This document shows, one piece after another, positions 47,985 through 58,198 of a stretch of 64,000 nt of DNA. The notes under the pieces are model-generated. The model searched no databases. It was not told the DNA's origin and saw only the letters and a list, made by a program, of their open reading frames with translations. A program made the position numbers and the translations under genes. The first letter of the stretch is position 1. Every line of letters starts with the position of its first letter. Origin of the DNA: Isoetes taiwanensis (lineage: Eukaryota; Streptophyta; Lycopodiopsida; Isoetales; Isoetaceae); assembly GCA_021234155.1 (NCBI GenBank), contig JAJEKV010000075.1:3215280-3279279 (forward strand), written 5' to 3'.

Positions 47985-48058
47985 GGCTTATCACTAGGGT
48001 TTTCCTCGAAAACTCGAAAGGGCGGGGTTTTTTTATCCTGGCGATAAGCTCTCGGTAG
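47985..48058 (+). repeat. LINE-A-type 3' UTR palindrome, detached
   Basis: GGCTTATCAC and GGCGATAAGC enclose GGGTTTTCCTCG and GGCGGGGTTTTTTTATCC, the same order as in the LINE A 3' UTR palindromes. No terminal hairpin or tail follows. Confidence 0.5.
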
Positions 48059-48254
48059 GTATACACTTAACCAACATCTGTAGAATTTTTTGGGATCCAG
48101 ATGATATAACTGGATATTCCCTGTGTTTTTTCATTGTGGATAGCTTGCAAATGTGCAGCTACCCACTCTCAACCATTGTAGAATTCTGCTGAGATGAATG
48201 AAAAGCCTAGCTAGGGGGAACTTTTGTCTATTTTCATGCTAGCCCTTATTCGAG

Positions 48255-48410
48255 AATGCATGGGTTAAATGCCTGTGCCTTTGCCTTTGGGCTAGTGATC
48301 ACTAGTCCTAAAACATACAAGTCTCGAGTTCGAGACCGCCCAGAGTCACACTATGTATACACTACAGTGGGCTACAGGACAGTTCTCCGCGAGGACTTTA
48401 AATTAATATC
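48255..48410 (+). mobile_element. tRNA-derived SINE-like sequence
   Basis: A B-box match, GAGTTCGAGACC, lies at about 48325-48336, with a possible A-box (TGGGCTAGTGATC) about 40 bases upstream. The spacing fits an internal RNA polymerase III promoter of a tRNA-derived SINE. No tail or target duplication was found. Confidence 0.4.
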
Positions 48411-48433
48411 TATCCATATCTATTGGCAGTTTA

Positions 48434-49090
48434 ATGCATATAATGGTATGCATTCAGCCAGATATTGCAACAGTAGTAGTTTCAGCCAGTCAGTTCTTGA
48501 GTTGTCCTGGTCATGCACATTGGAGGGCTGTTCTCAGGATCTTAAGATATCTCAGCGTCACTCAAGAGCTTTCTCTTCAATATCCATCTGAATCTAACTT
48601 CAATTCTCAGCTTCAAGGTTTCACTGCCGCAGATTATATTGGTGATCTATCCGACCGACACTCTAGAATAGGATATTGTTTCATGTTGCAAGGGGGAACA
48701 ATGAGCTGGTATAGGAAGAAAAAAAAAGGCAATAGCAGTATCCACTTGCGAATCATAATACATGGCGTTATGTGCTGCTAGAAAGGAAGCAATATGGCTG
48801 ACCCGATTGCTTGAAGAGGCTGGGGAAGGGCAGTGCCAATCTTCAACGATAATCAAGCAGCCCTTGCATTAGTTAAGAATCCTACGAACTTCTCAAAGGC
48901 AAAACACATTGAAGAGCGGTACCATTTTACTCAAGAAAAGATAGAAGAGGGTAGAATTGATGTCAAATATTTGAAGACACAAAACATGGTTGTCGATATC
49001 TTCACTAAAGCATCGCCAAAGGGGAGATTTTGTGAGTGTGTCAAGGAGCTTAGAATGAGGAAGTTTCAGATTACGCTTGATCACATCTGA
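48434..49090 (+). pseudogene. Ty1/copia RNase H remnant
   Basis: The copia RNase H is readable in two frames: PGHAHWRAVLRILRYLSVTQ, GFTAADYIGDLSDRHSRIGY, then (48833-49090) NDNQAALALVKNPTNFSKAK and EKIEEGRIDVKYLKTQNMVV. The first catalytic aspartate (usually GFTDADW) is alanine here. The N-terminal gag, protease, integrase and RT are absent upstream; a SINE-like sequence borders the 5' side. This is the 3' end of a copia element. Confidence 0.85.
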
Positions 49091-49250
49091 GGGGAGTGGT
49101 GGACTATTGGAAATAATAGCAGATGTAATCAAGAGACAAAATGGCCAATGTGGGATTTGTTGAACCGTTGATTTGTAATCTTGTTTCTATTATAAGCAAT
49201 GGAAAATAGAGAAGATCGATAGCTGTTTCTGAAAACTCTGTGTATGTTTT
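49091..49250 (+). repeat. Polypurine tract and start of a copia 3' LTR
   Basis: GAGGGGAGTGG directly follows the RNase H stop and is followed by TGGACTATTGGAAATAATAG, a copia-like LTR start. TATAAG lies at about 49191. The LTR end was not determined. Confidence 0.45.
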
Positions 49251-49281
49251 CTTGGAGTGCATAAACTATTTTACCTTGCAG

Positions 49282-49469
49282 CTACCCCCAGGTGCCGAAT
49301 CTATTCGCTTTGCTATTTGTCAAGCAGTAACCGAGACAGCAGATTCCAAGAGATCTTCCCTTCCTTTCCGTTGCACTATGCTCCCAATTCTCCACGGCCA
49401 CACAGTGCTTCATCCATGCATGGCTCTAAAGAAGCAGTTATTTGTGAGATCACCTTCTAAGCTTGACTG
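49282..49469 (+). other. Possible internal exon of an unknown gene
   Basis: A 188-bp stretch lies between TTACCTTGCAG and GTAAGA and is open in one frame (LPPGAESIRFAICQAVTETA ... LFVRSPSKLDW). It precedes the KNOX exon remnant by about 230 bp. It does not resemble the KNOX domains, so it may belong to another gene or to KNOX N-terminal low-complexity sequence. Splicing it to 49697 in this frame leads to a stop after 15 codons. Confidence 0.25.
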
Positions 49470-49696
49470 GTAAGATTATCCCTGTTATTATTTTACATGA
49501 CAGTCAATACTTTTTTGCTTTGAAGATGAGACTCGTTTTTACATGTGGACTTTGGGTAAAATGAATTTGCAAAATAATAAACAGAAATCCTAGTTAATCA
49601 TGAATCATGGATACTGTTTATGGTGACATCAGTTGTTAGCCAATAATATTTACAAATTGAAAAACTTAACATTTTGCTTAAGCTGCCTGTGTACAG

Positions 49697-49788
49697 GGGT
49701 AACACCAGGAGAATGCATCGCTGGTTCAACCATGTCAGATGATGAGGAAGACCAAGCAGAAAATGGTTATTGGCAGAATAATGACTGA
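49697..49788 (+). pseudogene. KNOX class II exon remnant, copy 1 (linker before ELK)
   Basis: After GTGTACAG the frame reads GVTPGECIAGSTMSDDEEDQ and continues to a TGA at 49786-49788. Class II KNOX homeobox proteins have a GVTPGEGTGATMSDDEDDQ-like linker between the KNOX2 and ELK domains, usually at the start of an exon. The LINE B minus-strand copy begins 9 bases after the stop, so the downstream exons were cut off or displaced. A diverged duplicate of this exon is at 54549-54638. Confidence 0.65.
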
Positions 49789-49825
49789 AAGTGAGAAAAT
49801 GAAATGAAATGAAATTTTATTATTA

Positions 49826-49855
49826 CGTCTTCGAGACCGCCAGGTCTATGAGACG
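49826..49855 (-). other. LINE 3'-terminal hairpin (copy B4)
   Basis: On the minus strand: outer stem CGTCT/AGACG, inner stem AGACC/GGTCT, loop TGGC. Confidence 0.8.
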
Positions 49856-51900
49856 ATTACATTGCACTCAAAATTATAAAATAAGTCATCCAGTGCGTCC
49901 TCAGAGAACAACACACTGGGCTCCTCTACCTCAATCTCCGTCACCCTTTGTTGCTTCATCAGGACCTCTCTATGGCTAAGAATGTCCATAATACAACCTC
50001 CAATGCATGAGCACGCTGTCGAAAAGAAATCAACAAGCGAAAATAGCACCGACCCCATGCTTGACCGGATATCCGAATAAGCGCGACAAAAAGCGGGGAC
50101 ATGGGCCTCATCTTCTACTACTCCCCACATCACATAGGCCGACAATGTCTAAGATCATGCGCAATGTCTGCCCATCTCCGATCTCCACACCAAGTCGGTG
50201 TGAGCTCAACCGTATTCTTGCGATTGCATGCCTAAGTTTCACTGATATGGGTTCCCTAAGATACTGTGCTTCTTGCAGAGATGGATTTATGTGAGCCTTA
50301 TAATACTCTTTCTTCACAGCTGGCACGCTCCATGACTTACTCAAGAAACTATCTCGAACCCAACCACTAATGTCCTCTTTGTGCATCTCCAAATCCTCAG
50401 ATGTTCATCCCCATTTCATAAGCCATCTGTCTATATCGCACACACCACCTTTACTTCTGGTTTCCTCTAAAGCAAGTCTAGGCAAGCTATTATTCGGCAT
50501 ATCATATAGGACTTTGCACATATAGCGCAGTAGTCTGCAAAGAGCCTCAGCTTCGAGTGGCATCATTCCACTTTCAACTAGCATCATGTCATATGGTGTT
50601 TGCATCTTTGTGCCCAACTCCGTATGAAAAAATTTCTTCTGTATCTTTTCCACTTTTTGCCAGCTATCATTAGCAAGGCCTGGTCCCCAGACTTCACAGC
50701 CATATAGCACAACCGTCTGGACAAGCACCTTGTAGAGCATGCGCTTCATCTCAAAATTCCATATCTCTGCATTCACACACTTCCTTTGCATAGCATACAA
50801 CGCTTTTAGACCCGCATTCACCCTATGTTCCACTGCTTGATTCCAATTAGGACTCTTATCTACGGTTAGGCCCAAATATTTGTAATTCTCTACCACTTCC
50901 ACTTGCCTATCCTTATAGTAGAATCGAACATGTTCCGTCTTTTTTGCCCCAAACACCACTGCCTTGGTCTTATCTAGATTCACCCGCATGCCCTTATCCT
51001 CGCAAAATGCTTCAAGCACATCCAAATGCTTTTGCATCCCTTGTATGCTCCGGGACAACAATACTACATCATCAGCATATAATAGAAGCATGAATACATA
51101 CTCTCGCAGAGCGGTACCATCTCCCCCATGTGCTCGTACCCACCCCTTCAAGTTGGTCTATGAATAAGCCGAAAAGAGTAGGTGACAAAGTGGACATCCT
51201 TGCTTTACTCCCATATTGCTTTCTACCATCTCATCACATAACTCCACAAAGGGAATGACAAATGCACTAGAACCTTGCCATAAAGCACACCTACCGTATG
51301 TCCGAGCTCAATCGGGATGTTCAGGTCTACCATTCTCGCCACAAATTCCGCCTATTAAGCATGTCGAAAGCTTTGCTAAAGTCTACAAAAGTAGCATCTG
51401 ATGGTTTCTTCTTGCCGACTCTTGAGTCCATCATAGCACGAAGAGTAACCAAGTGGTCAATTGTGGACTTTTGGGTCTAAAGCCCGCTTGTCCAATGGCT
51501 CTAGCATTGTTATCCTCTGCCCAAGCACTTATCTTGCGCTCAAGGATAGAAGCGAATAATTTTGCATATAGGCGCCAACCATAATAGTCGCGGTAGTTAC
51601 TTTCGGATTGGATACTTCCCTGATTTATGTAGCGGTACCACCCTATTCACCGCCAGGGATGTTGGAAAGCCATCTCCCGGTGCCATATTAAACATATCTA
51701 CCAGCTTAATTGCTACTTCTTCTCCCCCATTTAAGCATTTCAGCCATAAGACCACAAAAGCGTCTGCGGCTTTTGCCATTGGCAAGCCTTTTAAGCCCAT
51801 CTTGCACATCGGCTAGAGTGAAAGCAAGTGTATCGATATAGCATATGTGTCTTCATTTGCCTCCATCATAGCTTCGCCTCGGGAACATTATCAGCTTTTA
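49846..51900 (-). pseudogene. LINE B copy 4 ORF2: RT and C-terminus
   Basis: RT pieces appear as AADAFVVLWLKCLNGGEE and VNRVVPLHKSGKYPIRK (51597-51809), then, after frame changes, YADDVVLLSRSIQGMQKHL (50405-51151) with both catalytic aspartates, NYKYLGLTVDKSPNW, GCEVWGPGLANDSWQK and PLEAEALCRLLRYMCKVLYD. The C-terminal part lies at 50108-50392 and 49846-50145 (CRAYSDIRSS). Several frameshifts lie between 51150 and 51600. Confidence 0.8.
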
Positions 51901-51941
51901 ACGCATGTGCCATAAGTGCCTCTACATGTAATCCATCCGTT

Positions 51942-53123
51942 CTATATTTCATGGGTTTGAGTCTTCTCGAACTTCTTGGATCTACCAAAGAATTCCTCCA
52001 TCATTTTCTTATGTTTCTTGTATAGGTATGCCTTCTTTTTATTTTTAATCAGCCTAATGTATATCCTCCGTTCACATGCTTTCTCTGCCCCCTTCGCCGC
52101 TCTAAATTTTGCCCTCTGATGCTTGCACTGCGCATCGAACCAGCTATTGCAAGGCAGCCCCATCCTTTGACGATATGATACAAAGCAACTATCCGCTGAT
52201 TGCAACAAAATCTCGGACAATGCATCACTTTTTCCTTGTAATGTGTCAGGCCATACAATAGAAGTCACTTTCTGTTCACATATATCACCATATTTATCTG
52301 CTTTGTCGTACTTCAAATATATTCGTTTGCTTTTATGTACGGCTTCACCCTTACAGCTCCATTGCACCTTAATCTTTATAGAGATGGGCACATGATCTGA
52401 ATTTTCATTTTCATCTCCAATTGACATACCAACAAGCTGTTCGGCAAAAGAGGGTTTGGCAATGACATAATCTACTACACTGGCATTTCTGCAGGTACGT
52501 TTGCCTGATCCTGGGTATCTAGCAGTGCCATTAAAGATTACCATCTCAAAGCCACTACACAAATGCAGCACATGACGCCCCTGCGGTGTTGGCCATTTCA
52601 CACCATCATCTGATAACCTGTTCCAGCCTGATTTTTTTAGTTCGTCATTATCCATCATCTCCAACCACTCTGTTTCTCCATCCGGACTAACCATAGCTGC
52701 CTGTTGGTTTCCCGTTCGTCCATTAAAATCCCCTAACAATACTACTTCCCCTGTCATGCTCAGTGTTAGTATATCCTGCTCCAGATGAAAAAATGGATCA
52801 TCTTTATCCAAATCCCCTTTGTTATATATAGGCGACTCTCTTGGTGGAAAATAACACCCGGCCACGTAGATCTTACCAATTCTACCTGATAGCTCAATCC
52901 AAATGTACTGTGCTGATGCTTTCTGTTCCAACACACAAACTGCATGGGCAATTTCATTCCTAGCATAACATGCAATCCCTCCAGAACCCTTAAGATTCCA
53001 CCCTTTATTATTCCATACCGAATGCAGCATTGTGAATCCAAAAATATCCGGGAGACCTTTCTCTTCATGCTCACATGTTTCCAAGAAAAAAATTACATCT
53101 ACATCATCTAACAGATCTGCCAT
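51942..53123 (-). pseudogene. LINE B copy 4 ORF2: endonuclease
   Basis: A 393-codon open frame with all main endonuclease motifs: DVIFFLETCEHEEKGLPDI, VAGCYFPPRESP, VVLLGDFNGRTGNQQA, CRNASVVDYVIAKPS and NSDHVPISIKI. The linker GLPCNSWFDAQCKHQRAK follows. The frame is lost near 51942, before the RT. The domain itself looks intact. Confidence 0.85.
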
Positions 53124-53189
53124 AGTGCATACTTTGCTATGTTTTAAGGTATTTATATTCCAACATACTAACCTGGCGGTCGCTATTTC

Positions 53190-53976
53190 CTATGCATCTT
53201 CTATCACCGCTTTTCCTCCTCTCCAGTAAGTACGTCTTCCTGCTGCCCTAGCCTCCTTCATTTTCACAATGTCTTCTTTCCTCTGCTGAAATTGCATCCT
53301 GGTTAAATCATCGTTAATCCAGATAAATTGGCCTTTAAGCGCCGACCGTTTCTGCATCACTCTCGCTTTAGCTTCTTTGCTTGCACATTTGACCAGAATG
53401 TTGCGTGTCCCCTCACCTTTCTTGCCAATTCGATATGCCTCCGTAATATGCACCGGTGCTTGGATTTGCATTCTTTCTGCAAGGAAGGTATGAACAGCAG
53501 CCACAGTGTCCTCATTCTCCTTTTCTGGTAGGCCAGCAATTCTGAAATTATTAGCCTTCGATTCCCTTTCATGCATATCAGCCAAGTGCTCCATCTTCTC
53601 ATTCAAAGCATCAATTGCTCCTTGAAAACCATCATTTGAGCCCCTATTCAAGTCTCAAACGATCCATGACCTGCTTTGTCTCTGATACGCTTGCTAGCTG
53701 CTGCTTTAGCTCTACATTTTCACTCTTTAAAGAACACAAAGACTCATTCATACCTTGCAAAAGCTTAAGCATTTGTGCCTGATGGGCTGCCGCCTCCTTC
53801 CTTACCTTTCTGCTTCCTTCTGAAGCTGCTCCATGGATTCTAGTAGCTTCATCATCACCGTAAGCAATTGACCCATTAGCATCTCTCCTCCCAAGAATCC
53901 GAAGGCCCATAGCCAGCTGCAAATCAGCCCCAAAGACAGGTCCAAGCCCTCCGGATATGTCAGCCTTCAGCCCCAA
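53190..53976 (-). pseudogene. LINE B copy 4 ORF1 (L1 ORF1p-like)
   Basis: The upstream frame (53644-53976) carries a coiled-coil-like stretch (MLKLLQGMNESLCSLKSENV). A frameshift near 53645 leads to the RRM-like part (53190-53651): ESKANNFRIAGLPEKENEDT, APVHITEAYRIGKKGEG, RNILVKCASKEAKA and GQFIWINDDLTRMQFQQRK. It ends TYWRGGKAVIEDA, like the other family B ORF1 copies. One frameshift separates the two halves. Confidence 0.8.
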
Positions 53977-54398
53977 ATCAGTTGCCTCTGCCTCCTCCAG
54001 ATTCCGAAAGTACCCGAGTCCCCATCCGGGGTGTCATCCGATATGTCTTACAAGAACTTCCTTGCCCTGCCTTTTACATTCATTTTTTACCTTCTTGACA
54101 TTGCCTACCACAGATTTATTTGCCCCGAGGGAGCCGGAATCAGCCTTGGAGCCCACCTCCTTGGATCCCCTTTTCCCCTGAATCTTATCTGTCTCCTTTT
54201 TAGGATGTCCCATCCTACACAGTCCCGGAAAATGCCAATTACAGACTGTCAAACTGATTCAAAAGTATTGATGTTATACACCGTTGGAAAGAGCTCGGAA
54301 TAAGCTTTCCAACGAGCCTAACCCCGTTGCAATCTGACACCGTATGTGAGAGCTATGGCTTTCTGAAGTTCCACGGCAGAAACCCTAGCACCCAGCGT

Positions 54399-54400
<2 letters not shown>

Positions 54401-54473
<73 letters not shown>

Positions 54474-54480
54474 TAGAGAG
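54401..54480 (-). repeat. (CT)n tract at the 5' side of LINE B copy 4
   Basis: On the plus strand the tract is AG-rich with small interruptions. It is the same side and strand orientation (CT on the LINE sense strand) as the tract before copy 2. Confidence 0.85.
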
Positions 54481-54548
54481 AAGACTTATGACATGGGCCA
54501 ACAAGATTTACAATTTGAAAAAATTAACACATGGCTTAAGCTGCCTGT

Positions 54549-55066
54549 GTAACACAAGGAGAACGCAGCTCTAGTTCGACCATCTCAGATGATGAGAAAG
54601 ATCAAGCAGAAAGTGATTATTGGCAGGATAATGACTAAACTTGAAAGAAGACAGGGTTAGACAAGAGCCCAAGCTTGAATTGAAGCAGGTAATTCTGGTT
54701 GGAAGTTCAGAAGCTTGTTTCTAAGTGATCATAAAATACTGATAGTAATATTATTTTGCATGGAATAATGAAGGGATACAGAGCAAGAGCAAGGATAGTA
54801 GATGTGAGAGAAGAGATCCTCCAGTAAAGGCGCACTGGCAAGCTCCCTGGAGACACAATCTCTATTCTCATAGCCTGGTGGCATGCTCATGCTAAATGGC
54901 AATATCCAGCAGTAAGCATAAAAAAAGGCAGTGGTCAAACTTTAAAACATTTACTTTAACGTTGAACGAGCACTAAATTTAACTTATGCTATTGCAGGAG
55001 ACTGTACTTGAGCTAAAACAGATTAATAACTGGTTCATCAATTAGCAAAAGAGAAGCTTCCAAATT
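54549..55066 (+). pseudogene. KNOX class II homeobox remnant: linker, ELK, homeodomain
   Basis: KNOX proteins are TALE homeodomain transcription factors. Four exon pieces are readable: a linker (54549-54638, STISDDEKDQAESDYWQ, TAA); the ELK start VRQEPKLELKQ (54656-54688) before a GTAATT donor; GY then IVDVREEILQ, a [21 protein letters not shown] and AHAKWQYPA (54774-54911) before GTAAGC; and after TATTGCAG ETVLELKQINNWFIN with a TAG in place of the following codon (54998-55045). The usual EEDKARLVQ between WPYP and ETGL is missing. At least two nonsense codons and one frameshift make this a pseudogene. A TIR element starts at 55067, immediately after helix 3. Confidence 0.85.
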
Positions 55067-55102
55067 GTATAAACAAGGTGACGGTGCAAACGCACTAATG
55101 AC
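55067..55102 (+). repeat. Left terminal inverted repeat
   Basis: The 36 bases starting GTATAAACAAGGTGACGGTG are the exact reverse complement of 58163-58198. Confidence 0.9.
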
Positions 55103-55297
55103 CTGTGGTGCAATTGCAGATTCCTTTTCCAAAAAAACGTAAATTCGGTATTTTTTACCTTTTTTAAAGAAAACGGGCACCAAAAAAAAATTCTCAGTCC
55201 AAAAAGTACACATTTAACAGAGGACGATTTTTTTCGCTCTAAGTCAAACTAAAGAACAATACTTTTTTAAAACATTAAAATGCAAGGGAAAAGAAAA

Positions 55298-56046
55298 ATG
55301 TCTATGCGCGCATAGACATGACAGTATCAATTCAATTAATATCTCACAAAAACATTTTAATATCAAGGGGACATTTTTTTGCAGGAACTTCTTCTTCAGT
55401 ATCAGAATCGATGAGCGTGTATAGTGTTTGGTGTGTAAAGCATTTGAGTGTTTTTCTATGCGTGTATAGCATTTGCCTATGCGTGCATAGACAAGCACAA
55501 TTTATATTCCTTTAAAAACCCTAGGCTTGTGAAATAATCATGAAAAAGAGCTTTCGATAAGATTTTTTTTTGCCTACACGCAAGTAGATAATAAGTCCAT
55601 ATATATGACCATTATGCTGAGTAATGTGCTCATTCTAAGTACAAAGATTGTGTAATTTGAAATGTCCCAAAATGGGTAACACCATAACATGCTATAACCC
55701 GATGAACTTCCTCGCTTTCTCGAATATTTTTCTCCTCCTCAAGCTTTTAAAGGTCTTCAAGAATCTGCAATTGCACTTGTTTTTAAAAGCTTTCTTTGTC
55801 TATGCACAAGACAAAGCATTTTTCAAACATTTGTTTGTTTGTCCGTGTCTATGCACAAAGGCTTTCTTTGTCTATGCACAAGATAAAGTATTTTTTAAAC
55901 ATTATTTTGTTTGTCTGTGTCTATGCGCGCATAGACAAAAGTTATTTCATTTCTCGTGTCTATGTGCGCATAGGCAAAATTTCTTTTGTTTGTGCTATGT
56001 GCGCATAAGCAATTGTTCTTTTGTTGTCCATCTCTATATGTGCATA
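55298..56046. repeat. Left cluster of CTATGCGCGCATAG-type palindromes (7 copies)
   Basis: Copies centre on 55298-55319 (perfect 22-base palindrome), 55456-55469, 55477-55490, 55918-55937, 55960-55973, 55995-56008 and 56033-56046. Variants change the core (GCGTGTA, GTGCGCA) but keep CTAT/ATAG arms. Half-palindromes TCTATGCACAAG occur at about 55799, 55848 and 55871. Confidence 0.85.
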
Positions 56047-56175
56047 GCCATCACATTCCCACTTATGCTAGGTTGTCTAGACTTGTTGTCACTTAAGTAT
56101 ACAAAACTTGTTGATTCCCAAATTATACACACCTGCAAGCAGTCAAGCATGATCCAATTGAAATTTAAAACGTAA
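55648..56175 (+). other. 175-codon repeat-derived frame inside the TIR element
   Basis: The frame is cysteine-, phenylalanine- and leucine-rich with repeats FVYAQDK and CLCAHRQ. These are translations of the palindrome and tandem repeats, so it is probably not a protein gene. Confidence 0.3.
55789..55932 (+). repeat. 72-bp tandem duplication
   Basis: GCTTTCTTTGTCTATGCACA starts at 55789 and again at 55861. The second unit ends in a full palindrome where the first has a half one. Confidence 0.85.
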
Positions 56176-57064
56176 ATTAAGAACACATCTCAAGAACAAC
56201 CTTGCTCATATGTGTATGGGCCAACATGCAAAACGTTGCAAAAGGGCATGGAGAACATCGAGGCACTGGCAGAAATTAACCTCCCAAACAAAGTCTATAA
56301 CCTGTAATTGGTGATCCAATTGCTGAAATTCAACTGCTATATTTTTGCGAGAATTCATAAAAGATTATTAATTTCTATATTCCCTTACAAGTAAGATTCT
56401 AAAGCATAAATTAATTGAACATGCTTCCAGAAAGAAGCAATTGTTTCAAAAATAGGGCAAGTATACATATCTGGCTCTAGAAATTGCTTGCAAAGAGAAG
56501 AAGTCACTCAAATTATCTTAAAAATTTACCTCAAGTACTTGCAAAATCACCAAAATCCACCTGCAAAATCACCTTCCAAATCACCTTAAAACTCTATTTA
56601 CAAAAGAGAAAGGAACAAATTCATCGGCAAAATTGTCCCATACATGCTTTTCCATAAGATTTCAGAGTCGAAATTGCAAAATTTTCAAATCATACAGAAA
56701 TCTTCTTACCTCTGCAAGTAAGACTGGAATGTGAACATGTTAAGCTTCATACAAAACTATAAAATCACGTTAGGTTAGAGAAATACAAAAATAACATGCA
56801 GATATAATCATGCTGCACAAGCTCCGGTTGCAAGAGCTTTGATGCAAGATTGCGCCCTGCAAAGCATTTTCTCTCTATCTATATCTATCTATCTCTAGAA
56901 CTGATTTATTAATGGTGTGAAGCACTCAAAGCTTCCGAATAGCCAGAAATGCTTCGAAATAGCCACAAATGTAAGCAGCCATAGCCCAAAAGGGGATCTC
57001 TAACACAGATTAGAAACAAGAAAGGACAAAGGAAAAATAAGAGGAAAAGAAGAAGATAAAGGCA

Positions 57065-57115
57065 GTAGAGGATTCGAACCTCCAAACCCACAGACCGATT
57101 CAACCTGCCATTGAA
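57065..57115 (-). other. tRNA-like 3' half
   Basis: The minus strand contains a perfect B-box, GGTTCGAATCC (57080-57070), and TACTGCCT after it. A 5' acceptor half and a convincing A-box were not found, so this is at most a tRNA-derived fragment. Confidence 0.25.
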
Positions 57116-57558
57116 GCAAACTTTAGTATTTTCATATGTTTTCCTGTTATATTCTGTAACCTTCTTGTCCTATTTCTGCAAATAATCTACCTATTTTCTA
57201 GTTTGTGTCAGTAACGGTTCAACTTTTGTACATCCACCTTCCATATGCTTCTAATTCTTGCTTCCTGTAAATGAACTGATAGATTTGGCAGTTTGAAAGA
57301 AGCTTGGCTGACCTGATAATGATCTTGGTGACCTGGAAAAACTCCAAGAAGACCTGGCCGACCTGATATGACCTGATAGGGTTTGAAAAACTTACTTTTA
57401 TAGCGCCAAATCCATCTTGGGGTTGCAATCCAACGCAAAGATCTGCTGCATCTCGAACTCTGGTGCAAAACTCCTACCGGCTGCATCTCGAACACAAAAA
57501 ACGTAAGGCAGAGAGCCGAAGTTTTAGACGAAAATGGCAAAGACACGTAGTGTATCAT

Positions 57559-57834
57559 TCCTATGCGCGCATAGGACAACTCCAAACTTTGCCCATGCGC
57601 GCATGGGCACTACCTACCAAAAATTCTCCCGACCTACTTATTTTTCCCCGAACCTACTTGTTTTTCATGCCCAACCTACTTGTTTCTATTCCGAACCTCT
57701 TCACGCGGACCATCCTTAAAACCATGCGATATATTATCTTTTGATATCCCTTTAGGATCCCTGCTATGCGCACATAGCATTTTTTTTTTTTTTTTTGTGT
57801 TTTTTATTTTTGTGCCTTGCCCATGCGCGCATAG
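57559..57834. repeat. Right cluster of palindromes (4 copies)
   Basis: Copies are at 57559-57576 (perfect), 57591-57608 (perfect, GCCCATGCGCGCATGGGC), 57763-57778 and 57821-57834. The second has changed both arms together (CTAT/ATAG to GCCCAT/ATGGGC), preserving the palindrome. Confidence 0.85.
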
Positions 57835-58150
57835 TATGTGTGATGCTCCTTGAGCAATAAAAAATGCATACGGCTCCATTTTAATGTTTTTGTCTTTAAA
57901 ATTTGTCAAGAATTTGCTGGTTGTTTCATTTTGCCACTTTTTGAATGTGTCCCGAAAACAACTAAATTAGATTATTATTTTTCTGCCTAAAATGGGGATG
58001 TCAAATTAACAAGACGCCAACTTTTTGGTAATTTTGACCCCTAAAATAGCTACCAAATTCGTAAATTTAGGGTCATTTTTTTAATTGACCCCCCAAAAGT
58101 GGCTGAATTTAAGGGTATTTTAGGGAATCTTTGAAAGATGCTTTTTATTA

Positions 58151-58181
58151 GTGCAAACGCAAGTCATTAGTGCGTTTGCAC
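58151..58181. repeat. Hairpin inside the right TIR
   Basis: GTGCAAACGCA and TGCGTTTGCAC form a perfect 11-bp stem around a 9-base loop. The left end lacks the full partner. Confidence 0.8.
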
Positions 58182-58198
58182 CGTCACCTTGTTTATAC
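58163..58198 (-). repeat. Right terminal inverted repeat
   Basis: Exact reverse complement of 55067-55102. Confidence 0.9.

Larger units (their letters stand above)
49797..54480 (-). mobile_element. LINE family B, copy 4, near full length, minus strand
   Basis: Read on the minus strand, the order is a CT tract (54480-54401), 5' UTR, ORF1 (53976-53190), ORF2 endonuclease (53123-51942), RT, C-terminal part, terminal hairpin and a (TTTCA)n tail (49823-49797). It is inserted antisense between two KNOX exon remnants. A few frameshifts break ORF1 and ORF2. Confidence 0.9.
55067..58198. mobile_element. 3.1 kb TIR element with subterminal palindrome clusters
   Basis: Perfect 36-bp terminal inverted repeats (55067-55102 and 58163-58198) bound a 3132-bp unit. 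Two clusters of a CTATGCGCGCATAG-type palindrome lie at 55298-56046 and 57559-57834. No transposase motif was recognised; the longest frames (55648-56175 plus, 57208-57585 minus) are low-complexity or repeat-derived. The layout fits a non-autonomous DNA transposon. A clear target duplication was not found, so the superfamily is undetermined. Confidence 0.7.

Noticed and set aside
49282-49469. KNOX1/KNOX2 domain exon
   Set aside because: The translation does not match the KNOX domains in any frame; kept only as a possible exon of unknown identity.
49636-54650. Long target duplication of LINE B copy 4
   Set aside because: The flanking copies are too diverged (roughly 80%) and are coding KNOX exons, so this is an older duplication.
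57065-57115. Complete tRNA gene on the minus strand
   Set aside because: The B-box is perfect, but no 5' acceptor half or good A-box could be paired with it.
55298-57834. CRISPR-like array of short palindromes
   Set aside because: Spacing is irregular (21 to over 400 bases), there are no unique equal-length spacers and no cas genes, and the context is a plant TIR element.
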